In this document: in pieces, positions 38,981 to 47,846 of the stretch
Layout of the letters: the number at the start of each line of letters is the position of its first letter
How positions within the stretch are numbered: position 1 is the first letter of the stretch
Origin: Phocaeicola paurosaccharolyticus JCM 15092
Lineage (GTDB): Bacteria > Bacteroidota > Bacteroidia > Bacteroidales > Bacteroidaceae
Assembly (NCBI RefSeq): GCF_000613805.1
Contig: NZ_BAJR01000003.1
Span: forward strand, 100,024-164,023
Direction: 5' to 3'
Length of the DNA stretch: 64,000 bases
Made by a program: the position numbers and the translations under genes
Notes under the pieces: generated by a model
The model's database searches: none
Told to the model about the DNA's origin: nothing
The model's input: the letters and a program-made list of their open reading frames with translations, nothing else

Positions 38981-41179
38981 TTACTTCTTGTTTGTCATCT
39001 GAAATGTCAGATTTCCTCCTCCGATGATATCTTCATGAGTGATATAATTCTTATCATATTTCTCCCCGTTTAGTGTAATTGACTTAACATATTTGTTCTC
39101 CTTAGAGATACCTTTTGCTATTATAGTAAATTTCTTGCCATTTTGTAGATTGATGACAATCTTCGGCATTTGTGGAGCACCAAAGATGTAGTTTCCACTC
39201 ACTGGATCAACAGGATAGAATCCCATAGCCGACAACATATACCAAGCTGACATCTGTCCGCAATCATCATTACCTGAGAGACCGTCAGGTTTTGGTTTAT
39301 AGAACTTATCGAATATCTCTCTTATAAGTTCCTGAGTTCTCTCCGGTTTACCTGCCATTGTATAGAGATAAGCTACGTGATGGCTTGGCTCGTTGCCATG
39401 TGCATATTGTCCTATAAGTCCGGTTACATCTGCCTGTTCAGTCTTAAGTTCTAAAGTGAATAGTGAGTCAAGTTTTGTTATAAACCTATCATTACCTCCG
39501 AAGAGTTTTATAAGTCCCGGAATATCATGTTGTACGTGCCAGGTATATTGCCAAGCATTTCCTTCTGTATAGTCACCACCAACGCTCTCAGAGTGACCAA
39601 CCATACTTGGATTGAATGGTGATTTCCAACTTCCATCAGAATTTCTTGGGCGCATGAAACCTGTCTGAGTATCGAACAAATTCTTATAGAAGTCAGCACG
39701 CTTACCGAAATATTCAGCATCCTTTTTCTTACCCATTCTCTTTGCCATGTCTGCTGCTGCATAGTCATCATATACAGATTCCAAAGTCGAAGAGACTGAT
39801 TCTGCAGGAGTTTTGTCTGAAGGCAGATATCCATATTTCATATAGTCTTCCCAGTTCGATTTTAGCTTATGAGATTCTGTCTGAGTACGCTTGATTATAT
39901 TGAATGCCCTCTCGGCATCGAAGCCTCTGAAACCTTTGCGGTAAGCCTCTGCTACAACGGATACACCATGGTTGGCAACCATGCAGTAGTTCTCTTTTCC
40001 CCAAAGAGCCCATATAGGAAGGAATCCTTGCACCTCACCCTGCTCAACCATAGATGATACAAACTCGTCAACCTTTTCAGGAACTACTATTGTGTAGAAA
40101 GGATGTGCAGCGCGGTATGTATCCCATAGTGAGAAAGTTGAGTAGAACTTTCCTGTCTCAGCTTTTACTATTGAATCAGCAGCATTTCTGTACATTCCGT
40201 CAACATCCGAAATCTGATTTGGTTGTATCAGAGCATGATAGAAACTGGTATAGAAATTGATTTTCTCATCATTGGTACCTGTCACATCTATCCTTCCTAG
40301 ATAGCTGTTCCATGTATCTTTTGCATCTCTTTTTACCTTGTCGAAGTTCCAGTCTATAATCTCTTTCATAAGATTCTTTCGGGCACCCTCAACGCTGGTT
40401 GTCGAAAGAGCTACCTTCATTAAGAGTTGCTCATCTTTGTTGAGCTTGAATGTCGCAACAATTCTCTTTCCAACTTCCCCTTCAAGCTTTTTCAAGTTAA
40501 GAGTATCAATTACAGGATGATCAAATTTCATGACAAAGAAATAGTCCTGATCTACCCATACGCTATTTCTTACATGGCCACTTAGAGTATATTCATCTTC
40601 CCATTTTGTCTCACACAAACTGACATGCGAATGATACTGCTTCTCATTCCACGAAGGACCGTGCTGGAGATCTATCAACAATGATGCTGAGTCGGGTGAG
40701 TGGAATGTATATCGGTGCATAGCTGCGTGAGTTGTAGCTGTCAGTTCAGCTTTAGTATCCGGTTTATTAAGTTCAACGCTATAGTATCCCGGAGTGGCTC
40801 GTTCGCTCTTCTTATCGAATCCGCTTCTGAAATCTTCAAGTGATTTAAGTCTCTTTCCGTTTACAGGCATAACAAGTATATCTCCAAGGTCCATACATCC
40901 TGTCCCGTTGAGATGAGTCTGAGTGAATCCCCATATCAGAGAATCGCCATAAACATATTCAGAGCAATATCGCCATCCCACTGCACCTGTGACAGGGCTG
41001 GCCTGTACCATACCGAATGGTGTGGTAGCACCGGGAAAAGTATGTCCGTTATCTGCATTACCGATAAAAGGGTTTACATACTGAGTGTAGTCTATGGATC
41101 TGTTTCCTTGGTTGGATTTGCATCCTGTAATCTGTAGAGTAAGCATCAAAGATAATATGCTTAGATATAATTTTTTCAT
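38981..41179 (-). CDS. GH92 alpha-mannosidase lipoprotein
   Basis: 732 residues from the ATG at 41179 (MKKLYLSILSLML), chosen because it opens a lipoprotein signal with LQITGC; the upstream ATG at 41206 only adds nine residues. GH92 blocks are VNPFIGNADNGHTFPGATTPFGMVQASP at the N terminus, FYHALIQPNQISDVDG, FSLWDTYRAAHPFYT, and GLSGNDDCGQMSAWYMLSAMGFYPV at the C terminus, where the calcium- and sugar-binding residues sit. The family consists of calcium-dependent exo-alpha-mannosidases acting on N-glycans or yeast mannan. The linkage specificity cannot be assigned by eye. Confidence 0.95.
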   Translation of the reverse strand: MKKLYLSILSLMLTLQITGCKSNQGNRSIDYTQYVNPFIGNADNGHTFPGATTPFGMVQASPVTGAVGWRYCSEYVYGDSLIWGFTQTHLNGTGCMDLGDILVMPVNGKRLKSLEDFRSGFDKKSERATPGYYSVELNKPDTKAELTATTHAAMHRYTFHSPDSASLLIDLQHGPSWNEKQYHSHVSLCETKWEDEYTLSGHVRNSVWVDQDYFFVMKFDHPVIDTLNLKKLEGEVGKRIVATFKLNKDEQLLMKVALSTTSVEGARKNLMKEIIDWNFDKVKRDAKDTWNSYLGRIDVTGTNDEKINFYTSFYHALIQPNQISDVDGMYRNAADSIVKAETGKFYSTFSLWDTYRAAHPFYTIVVPEKVDEFVSSMVEQGEVQGFLPIWALWGKENYCMVANHGVSVVAEAYRKGFRGFDAERAFNIIKRTQTESHKLKSNWEDYMKYGYLPSDKTPAESVSSTLESVYDDYAAADMAKRMGKKKDAEYFGKRADFYKNLFDTQTGFMRPRNSDGSWKSPFNPSMVGHSESVGGDYTEGNAWQYTWHVQHDIPGLIKLFGGNDRFITKLDSLFTLELKTEQADVTGLIGQYAHGNEPSHHVAYLYTMAGKPERTQELIREIFDKFYKPKPDGLSGNDDCGQMSAWYMLSAMGFYPVDPVSGNYIFGAPQMPKIVINLQNGKKFTIIAKGISKENKYVKSITLNGEKYDKNYITHEDIIGGGNLTFQMTNKK

Positions 41180-41203
41180 ATAAAGGTGTTTAGATATTAT
41201 CGA

Positions 41204-41211
41204 CAAATATA
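41204..41211 (-). promoter_or_regulatory. -7 box upstream of GH92
   Basis: TATATTTG on the minus strand matches TAnnTTTG, 25 bp before the ATG at 41179, which also supports that start. Confidence 0.4.
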
Positions 41212-41349
41212 CACTAATTATGATAATGTGTTAATGTATATTATGGTTATATATTTACATTTTAAAAACTTTTGTGAAAAAATTGAGATTAAGGAAACCT
41301 ATTTTCGCAGAATAAGTTATAAAAACAAAGTTATAGGGATTAAAATTTT

Positions 41350-41357
41350 TATATTTG
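41350..41357 (+). promoter_or_regulatory. -7 box upstream of proB
   Basis: TATATTTG matches TAnnTTTG, 20 bp before the ATG at 41378. It supports the short proB start rather than the upstream in-frame ATG at 41186. Confidence 0.4.
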
Positions 41358-41377
41358 TCTTTCTAACAGGAAAAAAT

Positions 41378-42460
41378 ATGGAAAATCAGTACAAAAAGAT
41401 TGCTGTTAAAATAGGTAGCAATGTGCTTACACGAAAGGATGGAACTTTGGATATAACGCGTATGTCTGCGTTGGTAGATCAGGTAGCCGAGCTTCATAAA
41501 CAGGGTGTCGAGATTATACTTATCTCATCGGGAGCAGTTGCATCAGGAAGAAGTGAAATCAAACCATCGAAAAAGTTGGATAGCGTAAACCAGCGTCAGC
41601 TATTCTCAGCTGTAGGACAGGCTAAACTAATAAACAGATATTACGAGCTTTTCCGTGAGCATAAAATAGCAGTAGGTCAAGTACTGACTACAAAAGAGAA
41701 TTTTTCTACACGCCGCCACTATCTCAACCAGAGAAACTGTATGATGGTCATGCTCGAGAATGGAGTTATTCCAATTGTCAACGAGAATGACACGATCTCG
41801 GTTACCGAACTTATGTTTACTGATAATGATGAACTTTCGGGTATGATAGCCTCTATGATGGATATGGAGGCACTTATTATACTTAGTAATATTGATGGTA
41901 TATACAATGGTAAGCCGGGAAGTCCCGGAGTAGAGATTATTCGTGAGGTGGCAAAAGGTAAGGATCTCTCAGATTTCATTCAGACCGAAAAGTCTGGATT
42001 TGGACGAGGAGGTATGCTTACTAAGACAACAATAGCCAGGAAAGTAGCCGATGAGGGTATCTCTGTTATCATTGCTAATGGAAAGAGAGATAATATCCTT
42101 GTAGACCTACTTAAATCACCGCAAAAGACATTGTGTACACGATTTATTGCTGACAATCAGAATGTGTCAAGCGTGAAGAAATGGATTGCACATAGCGATG
42201 GATTTGCAAAGGGTGAGATTCATCTTAGTGAAGATGCTGTTAAGGCACTGACCGGTAAGAAAGCTAAAAGCCTGCTTGCCGTAGGTATTGTGAATGTGGT
42301 AGGAGATTTTGAGAAAGACGATATAGTGAGAATTTTTGACATTAAGGAAAGACAGATAGGTGTTGGCAGAGTGGCTTTCAGCTCTTTAGAAATAGAGAAG
42401 ATGAAAGGATTGCATGGATGTAAGCCTGTTGTTCATTACGACTATTTATATCTTGATTAA
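41378..42460 (+). CDS. proB: Glutamate 5-kinase
   Basis: 360 residues from the ATG at 41378 (MENQYKKIAVKIGSNVL). The 64 in-frame codons upstream are AT-rich and not family-like. The amino acid kinase domain is evident (VKIGSNVLTRKDG, IILISSGAVASGRSE, VIPIVNENDTI, GFGRGGMLTK), followed by a PUA domain from about residue 270. It phosphorylates glutamate in the first step of proline synthesis. proB, proA and the argF'-type gene follow one another with gaps of 8 and 18 bp, a standard Bacteroidetes operon. Confidence 0.95.
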   Translation: MENQYKKIAVKIGSNVLTRKDGTLDITRMSALVDQVAELHKQGVEIILISSGAVASGRSEIKPSKKLDSVNQRQLFSAVGQAKLINRYYELFREHKIAVGQVLTTKENFSTRRHYLNQRNCMMVMLENGVIPIVNENDTISVTELMFTDNDELSGMIASMMDMEALIILSNIDGIYNGKPGSPGVEIIREVAKGKDLSDFIQTEKSGFGRGGMLTKTTIARKVADEGISVIIANGKRDNILVDLLKSPQKTLCTRFIADNQNVSSVKKWIAHSDGFAKGEIHLSEDAVKALTGKKAKSLLAVGIVNVVGDFEKDDIVRIFDIKERQIGVGRVAFSSLEIEKMKGLHGCKPVVHYDYLYLD

Positions 42461-42468
42461 GTTAAGCT

Positions 42469-43716
42469 ATGTACAATATAGAAAATCAATTAAGTAATGT
42501 AAGAAGAGCTGCCAAACAGTTGCAGTTTCATACAAAGGAGCAGATTAATGACCTGCTTAATGACCTTGCGGATGTTGCTCAGGATAATGCGGAAATTATT
42601 CTTCAGGAGAACAGGAAAGACCTTGATTTGATGGATCCTGCAAATCCTAAATACGATCGCCTTAAACTTACAGTAGAGAGGATAGGAGATATTGCTCAAG
42701 GCATACGTACTGTAGCTCGATTAAACTCACCAGTAGGACAAGTTCTCGACAAATGTGTCCGTCCAAATGGATTGGAGATAAAGAGAGTTTCTGTCCCCTT
42801 CGGAGTTATCGGAATAATATATGAGGCACGTCCTAATGTGACACTCGATGTATTCTCTTTATGTCTTAAATCAGGTAATGCCTGTGTGCTTAAAGGTGGT
42901 AGTGATGCCGATTTTTCCAACCGTGCTATAGTAGAAGTTATAAAGTCAGTTCTCAAGAAACATGGTTTCAATGAAGATACCGTGTTGCTTCTCCCGGCAG
43001 GACACGAGTCCACTACAGAGCTCCTTAATGCTCGTGGATATGTCGATCTGTTAATACCAAGAGGAGGAAGAGGATTGATAGATTATGTCCGCGAAAATGC
43101 TAAAATACCTGTCATTGAGACCGGAGCAGGCGTATGTCACACCTATTTCCATAATGATGGAGATGCCGTGATAGGAATGATGCTTATTAAGAATGCTAAG
43201 ACAAGAAGAGTGAGCGTCTGCAATGCTTTAGACTGTGTTCTGGTTGACAGAAAACGTATTGCCGATCTGCCGTCACTTTGCAGTGGTCTTCAGCACGACA
43301 ATGTAATCATCTTTGCAGATGACGAGGCATACGATGTGATGAAGAATTTCTATCCTAAGGAACTTCTGTTGCATGCCGACGAGAGTACTTTCGGCATAGA
43401 ATTTCTGGACTATAAGATGGCTATAAAGGTTGTCGATGGAATAGAAGAGGCTACAGAGCATATCTCAAAATATGGATCCGGACATAGTGAATGTATCATT
43501 ACCGAGAACAGGGAGGCAGCTTCATATTTCCAGCGTGCTGTTGATGCAGCATGTGTATATGTTAATGTTCCTACATCGTTTACCGATGGAGCTGAGTTCG
43601 GACTTGGTGCAGAGATTGGAATAAGCACTCAGAAGCTACATGCACGTGGACCAATGGGACTCAAAGAGTTGAATACATACAAGTGGATAATTGAGGGACA
43701 TGGTCAGATAAGATAA
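42469..43716 (+). CDS. proA: Gamma-glutamyl phosphate reductase
   Basis: 415 residues, the normal length. Visible motifs are [30 protein letters not shown], the catalytic-Cys block [13 protein letters not shown], and the C-terminal [27 protein letters not shown]. It reduces glutamyl 5-phosphate with NADPH to glutamate semialdehyde, step two of proline synthesis. It follows proB by 8 bp. Confidence 0.96.
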   Translation: MYNIENQLSNVRRAAKQLQFHTKEQINDLLNDLADVAQDNAEIILQENRKDLDLMDPANPKYDRLKLTVERIGDIAQGIRTVARLNSPVGQVLDKCVRPNGLEIKRVSVPFGVIGIIYEARPNVTLDVFSLCLKSGNACVLKGGSDADFSNRAIVEVIKSVLKKHGFNEDTVLLLPAGHESTTELLNARGYVDLLIPRGGRGLIDYVRENAKIPVIETGAGVCHTYFHNDGDAVIGMMLIKNAKTRRVSVCNALDCVLVDRKRIADLPSLCSGLQHDNVIIFADDEAYDVMKNFYPKELLLHADESTFGIEFLDYKMAIKVVDGIEEATEHISKYGSGHSECIITENREAASYFQRAVDAACVYVNVPTSFTDGAEFGLGAEIGISTQKLHARGPMGLKELNTYKWIIEGHGQIR

Positions 43717-43734
43717 TAAATAAACGTTGTAATT

Positions 43735-44697
43735 ATGAGATACTATACTAATGTAAAAGATTTGGGCGATTTGAACCTAGCTCTGGCAGAAGCATCCGAA
43801 ATAAAGAAAGATCGCTATAAATTTGAAGCTTTAGGCAAACACAATACATGTCTGCTTATATTCTTCAATAACAGCCTGCGTACACGATTGAGTACACAGA
43901 AGGCAGCAAGAAATCTGGGAATGGATGTTATTGTGCTGGATGTTAATCAAGGAGCTTGGAAACTGGAGACAGAACGTGGTGTTATTATGGATGGAGACAA
44001 GAGTGAACATTTGCTCGAAGCTATTCCTGTCATGGCATCATATTGCGATATTATCGGTGTAAGATCATTTGCAGGACTCACAAACCGTGATGACGACTAT
44101 ACAGAGAAGGTGCTTACTGAGTTTATCAAGTATTCAGGAAAACCAGTCTTCTCTATGGAGGCAGCTACCGGTCACCCTCTTCAGGCATTTGCCGATTTGA
44201 TAACTATCGAGGAGTATAAGCGCAAAGATCGTCCTAAAGTAGTTCTTACTTGGGCGCCACATCCTCGCGCTCTTCCTCAGGCAGTGCCAAACTCATTTTC
44301 CGATTTCATGAATGAGGCAGATGTAGATTTCGTTATCACACATCCTCATGGATATGAGCTAGATGAAAAGTTTGTTCGCGGTGCTAATGTGGAGTACGAT
44401 CAGATGAAGGCATTCCAGGGAGCCGACTTCATATATGCCAAGAACTGGTCTTGTCCCGGTGTCACAACTCCTGAGGATTATGGTAAGATATTGTCAAAAG
44501 ATATGAGTTGGACAGTAGATACTGCCCATATGGCTGCTACAAACGATGCCTTTTTCATGCATTGTCTTCCTGTAAGAAGAAATATGATTGTGAGCGATGA
44601 TGTTATCGAAGCTCCTACATCACTTGTTATTCCGGAAGCTGCCAATCGTGAGATCTCTGCAACTGTTGTGTTAAAGAGAATGCTTGAGGCACTATAA
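43735..44697 (+). CDS. argF': N-acylornithine carbamoyltransferase (ArgF'-type)
   Basis: 320 residues. The carbamoyl phosphate-binding motif is FFNNSLRTRLSTQKAA (the S-x-R-T-R type), and the C terminus has HCLPVRRN. It is closely like the Bacteroides fragilis N-succinyl-L-ornithine transcarbamylase rather than classical ArgF: the WKLETERGVIMDGDK loop and AATGHPLQAFADL are diagnostic. Residue 90, published as Pro in the succinyl enzyme and Glu in the acetyl enzyme, is Ser here (DGDKSEHL). It makes N-acyl-citrulline in the arginine pathway. It ends the proB-proA operon and is followed by a terminator. Confidence 0.92.
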   Translation: MRYYTNVKDLGDLNLALAEASEIKKDRYKFEALGKHNTCLLIFFNNSLRTRLSTQKAARNLGMDVIVLDVNQGAWKLETERGVIMDGDKSEHLLEAIPVMASYCDIIGVRSFAGLTNRDDDYTEKVLTEFIKYSGKPVFSMEAATGHPLQAFADLITIEEYKRKDRPKVVLTWAPHPRALPQAVPNSFSDFMNEADVDFVITHPHGYELDEKFVRGANVEYDQMKAFQGADFIYAKNWSCPGVTTPEDYGKILSKDMSWTVDTAHMAATNDAFFMHCLPVRRNMIVSDDVIEAPTSLVIPEAANREISATVVLKRMLEAL

Positions 44698-44719
44698 TAT
44701 AAAGTAAAAAAAAGATTGA

Positions 44720-44750
44720 GGCAGGAAGTTTTTCGCTTTCTGCCTTTTTT
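44720..44750 (+). terminator. Rho-independent terminator after argF'
   Basis: GGCAGGAAG pairs with CTTTCTGCC (one wobble) and is followed by T6. Confidence 0.85.
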
Positions 44751-44907
44751 GTATGAAAAAGGAGAAAACTTTTTGTTTTCATAAACTTGTATGAACTGTT
44801 TAAATATAATCTAATAGGCTATTATAATAAAAATATTTTATTGATTCATCTTCTCAAAACAATCTTTTAAGAGTATGGATTATTTGTATATCAGGACAAA
44901 TTCTTCA

Positions 44908-44993
44908 CTCTACAGCTGAAGTTTATATACTCTTCAGCTGAGAAGTATATAAACTTCAGTGATATCTATATGCTTTACAGCTGTTGAAAATTA
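44908..44993. repeat. 21-22 bp tandem array containing a 44-bp palindrome
   Basis: Four degenerate units of the form CTYTWCAGCTGA..TATATA follow one another. Within them, CTGAAGTTTATATACT (44916-44931) and AGTATATAAACTTCAG (44944-44959) form a perfect 16-bp inverted repeat with a 12-bp spacer that itself contains CAGCTG. It lies in the noncoding gap between argF' and the PASTA gene. Confidence 0.8.
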
Positions 44994-45108
44994 ATTATAT
45001 TGTTTACTGATAAAAATCGTCTTTGGCAATGCATTAATTACTTCAGCAATATGCTCCTAAATTATTGGATAAAAAAAGCATATTGTAGGAATAGAAATGA
45101 TTTTATAG

Positions 45109-45116
45109 TATCTTTG
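45109..45116 (+). promoter_or_regulatory. -7 box upstream of the PASTA-rluD-ddl operon
   Basis: TATCTTTG matches TAnnTTTG, 19 bp before the ATG at 45136. An ATTG at 45082 is a poor -33 candidate (23-bp spacing). Confidence 0.4.
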
Positions 45117-45135
45117 AAGCCAGAAATTTAATTTT

Positions 45136-45774
45136 ATGATAACGTTTAAGGACTTTTTTTCATTCAAGAACAACCGCTTTTTCTGGATTAATATCATTGC
45201 AATGATATTGGTGGTTATAGTTGTTATTTTCGGTGCTTTGAAATGGCTTGATTCATATACAAGACATGGAGATGCTATCGAGGTTCCAAATGTAAAGAAT
45301 ATCAACGTAGATGAAGCTGAAGTAATGCTCAATAACAGAGAACTGTCCCTTGTTGTAATAGATTCTACCTACAAAAAAGACCTTCCTACAGGAACTGTAT
45401 TGGAACAGAACCCTGTGCCCGGCTCTAAAATAAAGAAAGGAAGAGCTATTTATGTTACCATAAACTCGGACAGAGTGCCATTGGTTGCTATCCCTGATAT
45501 TGTAGATAACAGCTCTTTGCGCCAAGCCGAAGCAAAACTTAAAGCTATGGGCTTTAAACTTACTGAACCTCAGTATATAAGTGGAGAGAAAGACTGGGTA
45601 TATGGACTTTCATATAGAGGACGACAACTCAATACAGGTGATAGAGTTCCTAGAGAGGCTATACTTACACTTACTGCCGGAAATGGTAGTGAAGCTGTGG
45701 AGGAAGATTCTACACAGATAGATGAGATGGGTGTTGATGAGGGCGAGGCAGAAGTAGATAAGTCTTGGTTCTAA
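45136..45774 (+). CDS. Membrane-anchored PASTA-domain protein
   Basis: 212 residues. A short cytoplasmic N terminus, one membrane segment (about 15-37: FWINIIAMILVVIVVIFGALKW), then two PASTA domains (EVPNVKNINVDEAEVMLNN... and VAIPDIVDNSSLRQAEAKLKAMGF...) and an acidic tail. PASTA domains bind peptidoglycan stem peptides or polymer. No kinase or penicillin-binding domain is attached, unlike the Gram-positive versions. It heads an operon with rluD and the peptidoglycan gene ddl. Confidence 0.92.
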   Translation: MITFKDFFSFKNNRFFWINIIAMILVVIVVIFGALKWLDSYTRHGDAIEVPNVKNINVDEAEVMLNNRELSLVVIDSTYKKDLPTGTVLEQNPVPGSKIKKGRAIYVTINSDRVPLVAIPDIVDNSSLRQAEAKLKAMGFKLTEPQYISGEKDWVYGLSYRGRQLNTGDRVPREAILTLTAGNGSEAVEEDSTQIDEMGVDEGEAEVDKSWF

Positions 45775-45783
45775 TTTTTGCTT

Positions 45784-46857
45784 ATGATGAAAGATGAGTT
45801 TGATGAAATAGACGACACTCTGGATGATATTGAACCTTTAAATGATGGTTCGCCGGAACTGTATGAGCACTTCAGAGTGGTCGTAGATAAAGGACAGACA
45901 CCTGTCCGCGTAGATAAATACCTCTTTGAACGCTTAGTTCATTCCTCACGCAACAGAATACAAAATGCAGCCGATGCCGGATTTGTGATGGTAAACGGTA
46001 AGCCGGTCAAGAGCAGCTATAAGGTACGTCCTCAGGATGTGATAACAGTTATGCTTGACCGTCCTCGTTATGAAAACGATATTATCCCCGAAGATATTCC
46101 CCTTGATGTAGTTTATGAAGATAGTGAACTGATGGTTGTCAACAAGCCTGCAGGCCTGGTGGTGCATCCTGGATGTGGTAATTATAATGGTACTTTGGTA
46201 AATGCTATTGCCTGGCATCTGAAAGATAATCCTAAGTATGATCCTAATGATCCTCAGGTGGGACTTGTTCATCGAATTGATAAGGATACATCTGGACTTC
46301 TTGTTATAGCGAAGACTCCAAATGCGAAGACCAGTCTTGGACTACAGTTCTTCAATAAAACAACCAAACGTAGATATAGGGCTCTGGTATGGGGCATAGT
46401 AGATCAGGATGAGGGTACTATAGTAGGAAGCATTGCGCGCAATCCAAAAGATAGAATGCAGATGGCGGTGATGAGTGATCCTACCTTAGGTAAACATGCT
46501 GTGACACACTATAGAGTGCTGGAAAGGTTGGGATATGTAACTCTTGTGGAGTGCATTCTTGAAACCGGAAGGACTCATCAGATTAGAGTGCATATGAAAC
46601 ATATAGGTCATACGCTCTTTAATGATGAACGCTATGGTGGAAGTGATATTTTAAAAGGTACACATTTTAGTAAATATAAACAATTTGTAAATAACTGTTT
46701 CGAGACTTGTCCTCGTCAGGCGCTACATGCTATGACATTGGGATTCGTACACCCCAAAACTGGGGAGGAGATGTATTTTACATCCGAATTACCTCAAGAC
46801 ATGACAGAGTTGATAGACAAATGGAGAAACTATATTAGTAACAGAGATCAGTTATGA
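45784..46857 (+). CDS. rluD: 23S rRNA pseudouridine synthase RluD-like
   Basis: 357 residues from the ATG at 45784 (a TTG at 45778 is also in frame). An S4 RNA-binding domain (about 33-90: VRVDKYLFERLVHSSRNRIQNAADAGFVMVNG) precedes the catalytic domain with the active Asp in HRIDKDTSGLLV and the ETGRTHQIRVHM block. It isomerises uridines in helix 69 of 23S rRNA in the best known members. It overlaps ddl by 4 bp (ATGA). Confidence 0.93.
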   Translation: MMKDEFDEIDDTLDDIEPLNDGSPELYEHFRVVVDKGQTPVRVDKYLFERLVHSSRNRIQNAADAGFVMVNGKPVKSSYKVRPQDVITVMLDRPRYENDIIPEDIPLDVVYEDSELMVVNKPAGLVVHPGCGNYNGTLVNAIAWHLKDNPKYDPNDPQVGLVHRIDKDTSGLLVIAKTPNAKTSLGLQFFNKTTKRRYRALVWGIVDQDEGTIVGSIARNPKDRMQMAVMSDPTLGKHAVTHYRVLERLGYVTLVECILETGRTHQIRVHMKHIGHTLFNDERYGGSDILKGTHFSKYKQFVNNCFETCPRQALHAMTLGFVHPKTGEEMYFTSELPQDMTELIDKWRNYISNRDQL

Positions 46858-47831
46858 AACGTACTATTGCAATAGTAGCTGGAGGAGATTCAAGTGAACT
46901 CCCAGTTTCTCTGCGCAGCGCGCAGGGATTATTCTCTTTCATGGACAAAGAGAAATATAATTTGTATATTGTCGAGATGGAAGGGCATCGTTGGGAGGTA
47001 AATCTGGAAAATGGCCAGAAGAGCCCAATCGACAGAAATGACTTCAGCTTTGTGGAGAACGGAACAAGGAAGTCTTTTGACTTTGCATATATAACAATAC
47101 ATGGTACTCCTGGAGAGAACGGACTTTTACAGGGATACTTTGATATGATGAATATACCATATTCTACATGTAATGTTTTGGTTTCTGCCATAACTTTTAA
47201 TAAATTTAGCTGCAATCAATATCTTAAGAGCTTTGGAATAAAGGTATCCGAATCGATCCTACTTCGCAAAGGTCAGAAGATAAATGATGAAGATGTAGTG
47301 AACAAAATAGGGCTTCCATGTTTTATTAAACCAAATGCAGGTGGCTCAAGCTTCGGCGTTACTAAGGTTAAGAGCGCAGAGCAGATTCAAAAAGCTATTG
47401 AAAATGCTATGAATGAGAGCGACGAAGTGATGATTGAAGCATTTATGAAAGGAACTGAAATTACTTGCGGATGCTATAAGACAAAGAATAAATCTGTAGT
47501 ATTCCCAATAACTGAGGTGGTAACAAGTAATGAGTTCTTTGATTATGATGCCAAATATAATGGTCAGGTACAGGAAATCACTCCTGCACGTCTTAAGGAA
47601 GATACAGCGGAAAGAGTTCGTACTCTTACTTCGGCTATATACGACATCCTGGGATGTAATGGAATTATACGTATCGACTATATCATCACCGAGGGCGAAA
47701 AGATTAATCTACTTGAGATCAATACTACCCCTGGAATGACAACTACCAGCTTTATACCTCAGCAGGTGAGAGCTGCAGGTCTTGATATCAAGGATGTATT
47801 GACAGATATCATTGAAAATAAGTTTAACTGA
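46854..47831 (+). CDS. ddl: D-alanine--D-alanine ligase
   Basis: 325 residues, ATP-grasp fold: HGTPGENGLLQGYFDMMNIPYS, then CFIKPNAGGSSFGVTKV, MIEAFMKGTEITCG, and the metal-binding LLEINTTPGMTTTSFIPQQ. It makes the D-Ala-D-Ala dipeptide for peptidoglycan. Its start overlaps the rluD stop, so the two are translationally coupled. Confidence 0.96.
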   Translation: MKRTIAIVAGGDSSELPVSLRSAQGLFSFMDKEKYNLYIVEMEGHRWEVNLENGQKSPIDRNDFSFVENGTRKSFDFAYITIHGTPGENGLLQGYFDMMNIPYSTCNVLVSAITFNKFSCNQYLKSFGIKVSESILLRKGQKINDEDVVNKIGLPCFIKPNAGGSSFGVTKVKSAEQIQKAIENAMNESDEVMIEAFMKGTEITCGCYKTKNKSVVFPITEVVTSNEFFDYDAKYNGQVQEITPARLKEDTAERVRTLTSAIYDILGCNGIIRIDYIITEGEKINLLEINTTPGMTTTSFIPQQVRAAGLDIKDVLTDIIENKFN

Positions 47832-47846
47832 TAAAACCTTTCTATC

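Larger units (their letters stand above)
44751..45135. other. Intergenic region between argF' and the PASTA gene
   Basis: Apart from the repeat array at 44908-44993 and the -7 box at 45109-45116, this AT-rich stretch holds no open frame or RNA gene that I can recognise. Confidence 0.5.

Noticed and set aside
41186..41377. Longer proB start at 41186
   Set aside because: The added 64 residues are AT-rich and unlike the family; a TAnnTTTG box and the family start support 41378.
44908..44993. Possible terminator or insertion-sequence inverted repeat
   Set aside because: No T run follows, and there is no transposase or target duplication nearby; the argF' terminator is a separate hairpin at 44720-44750.
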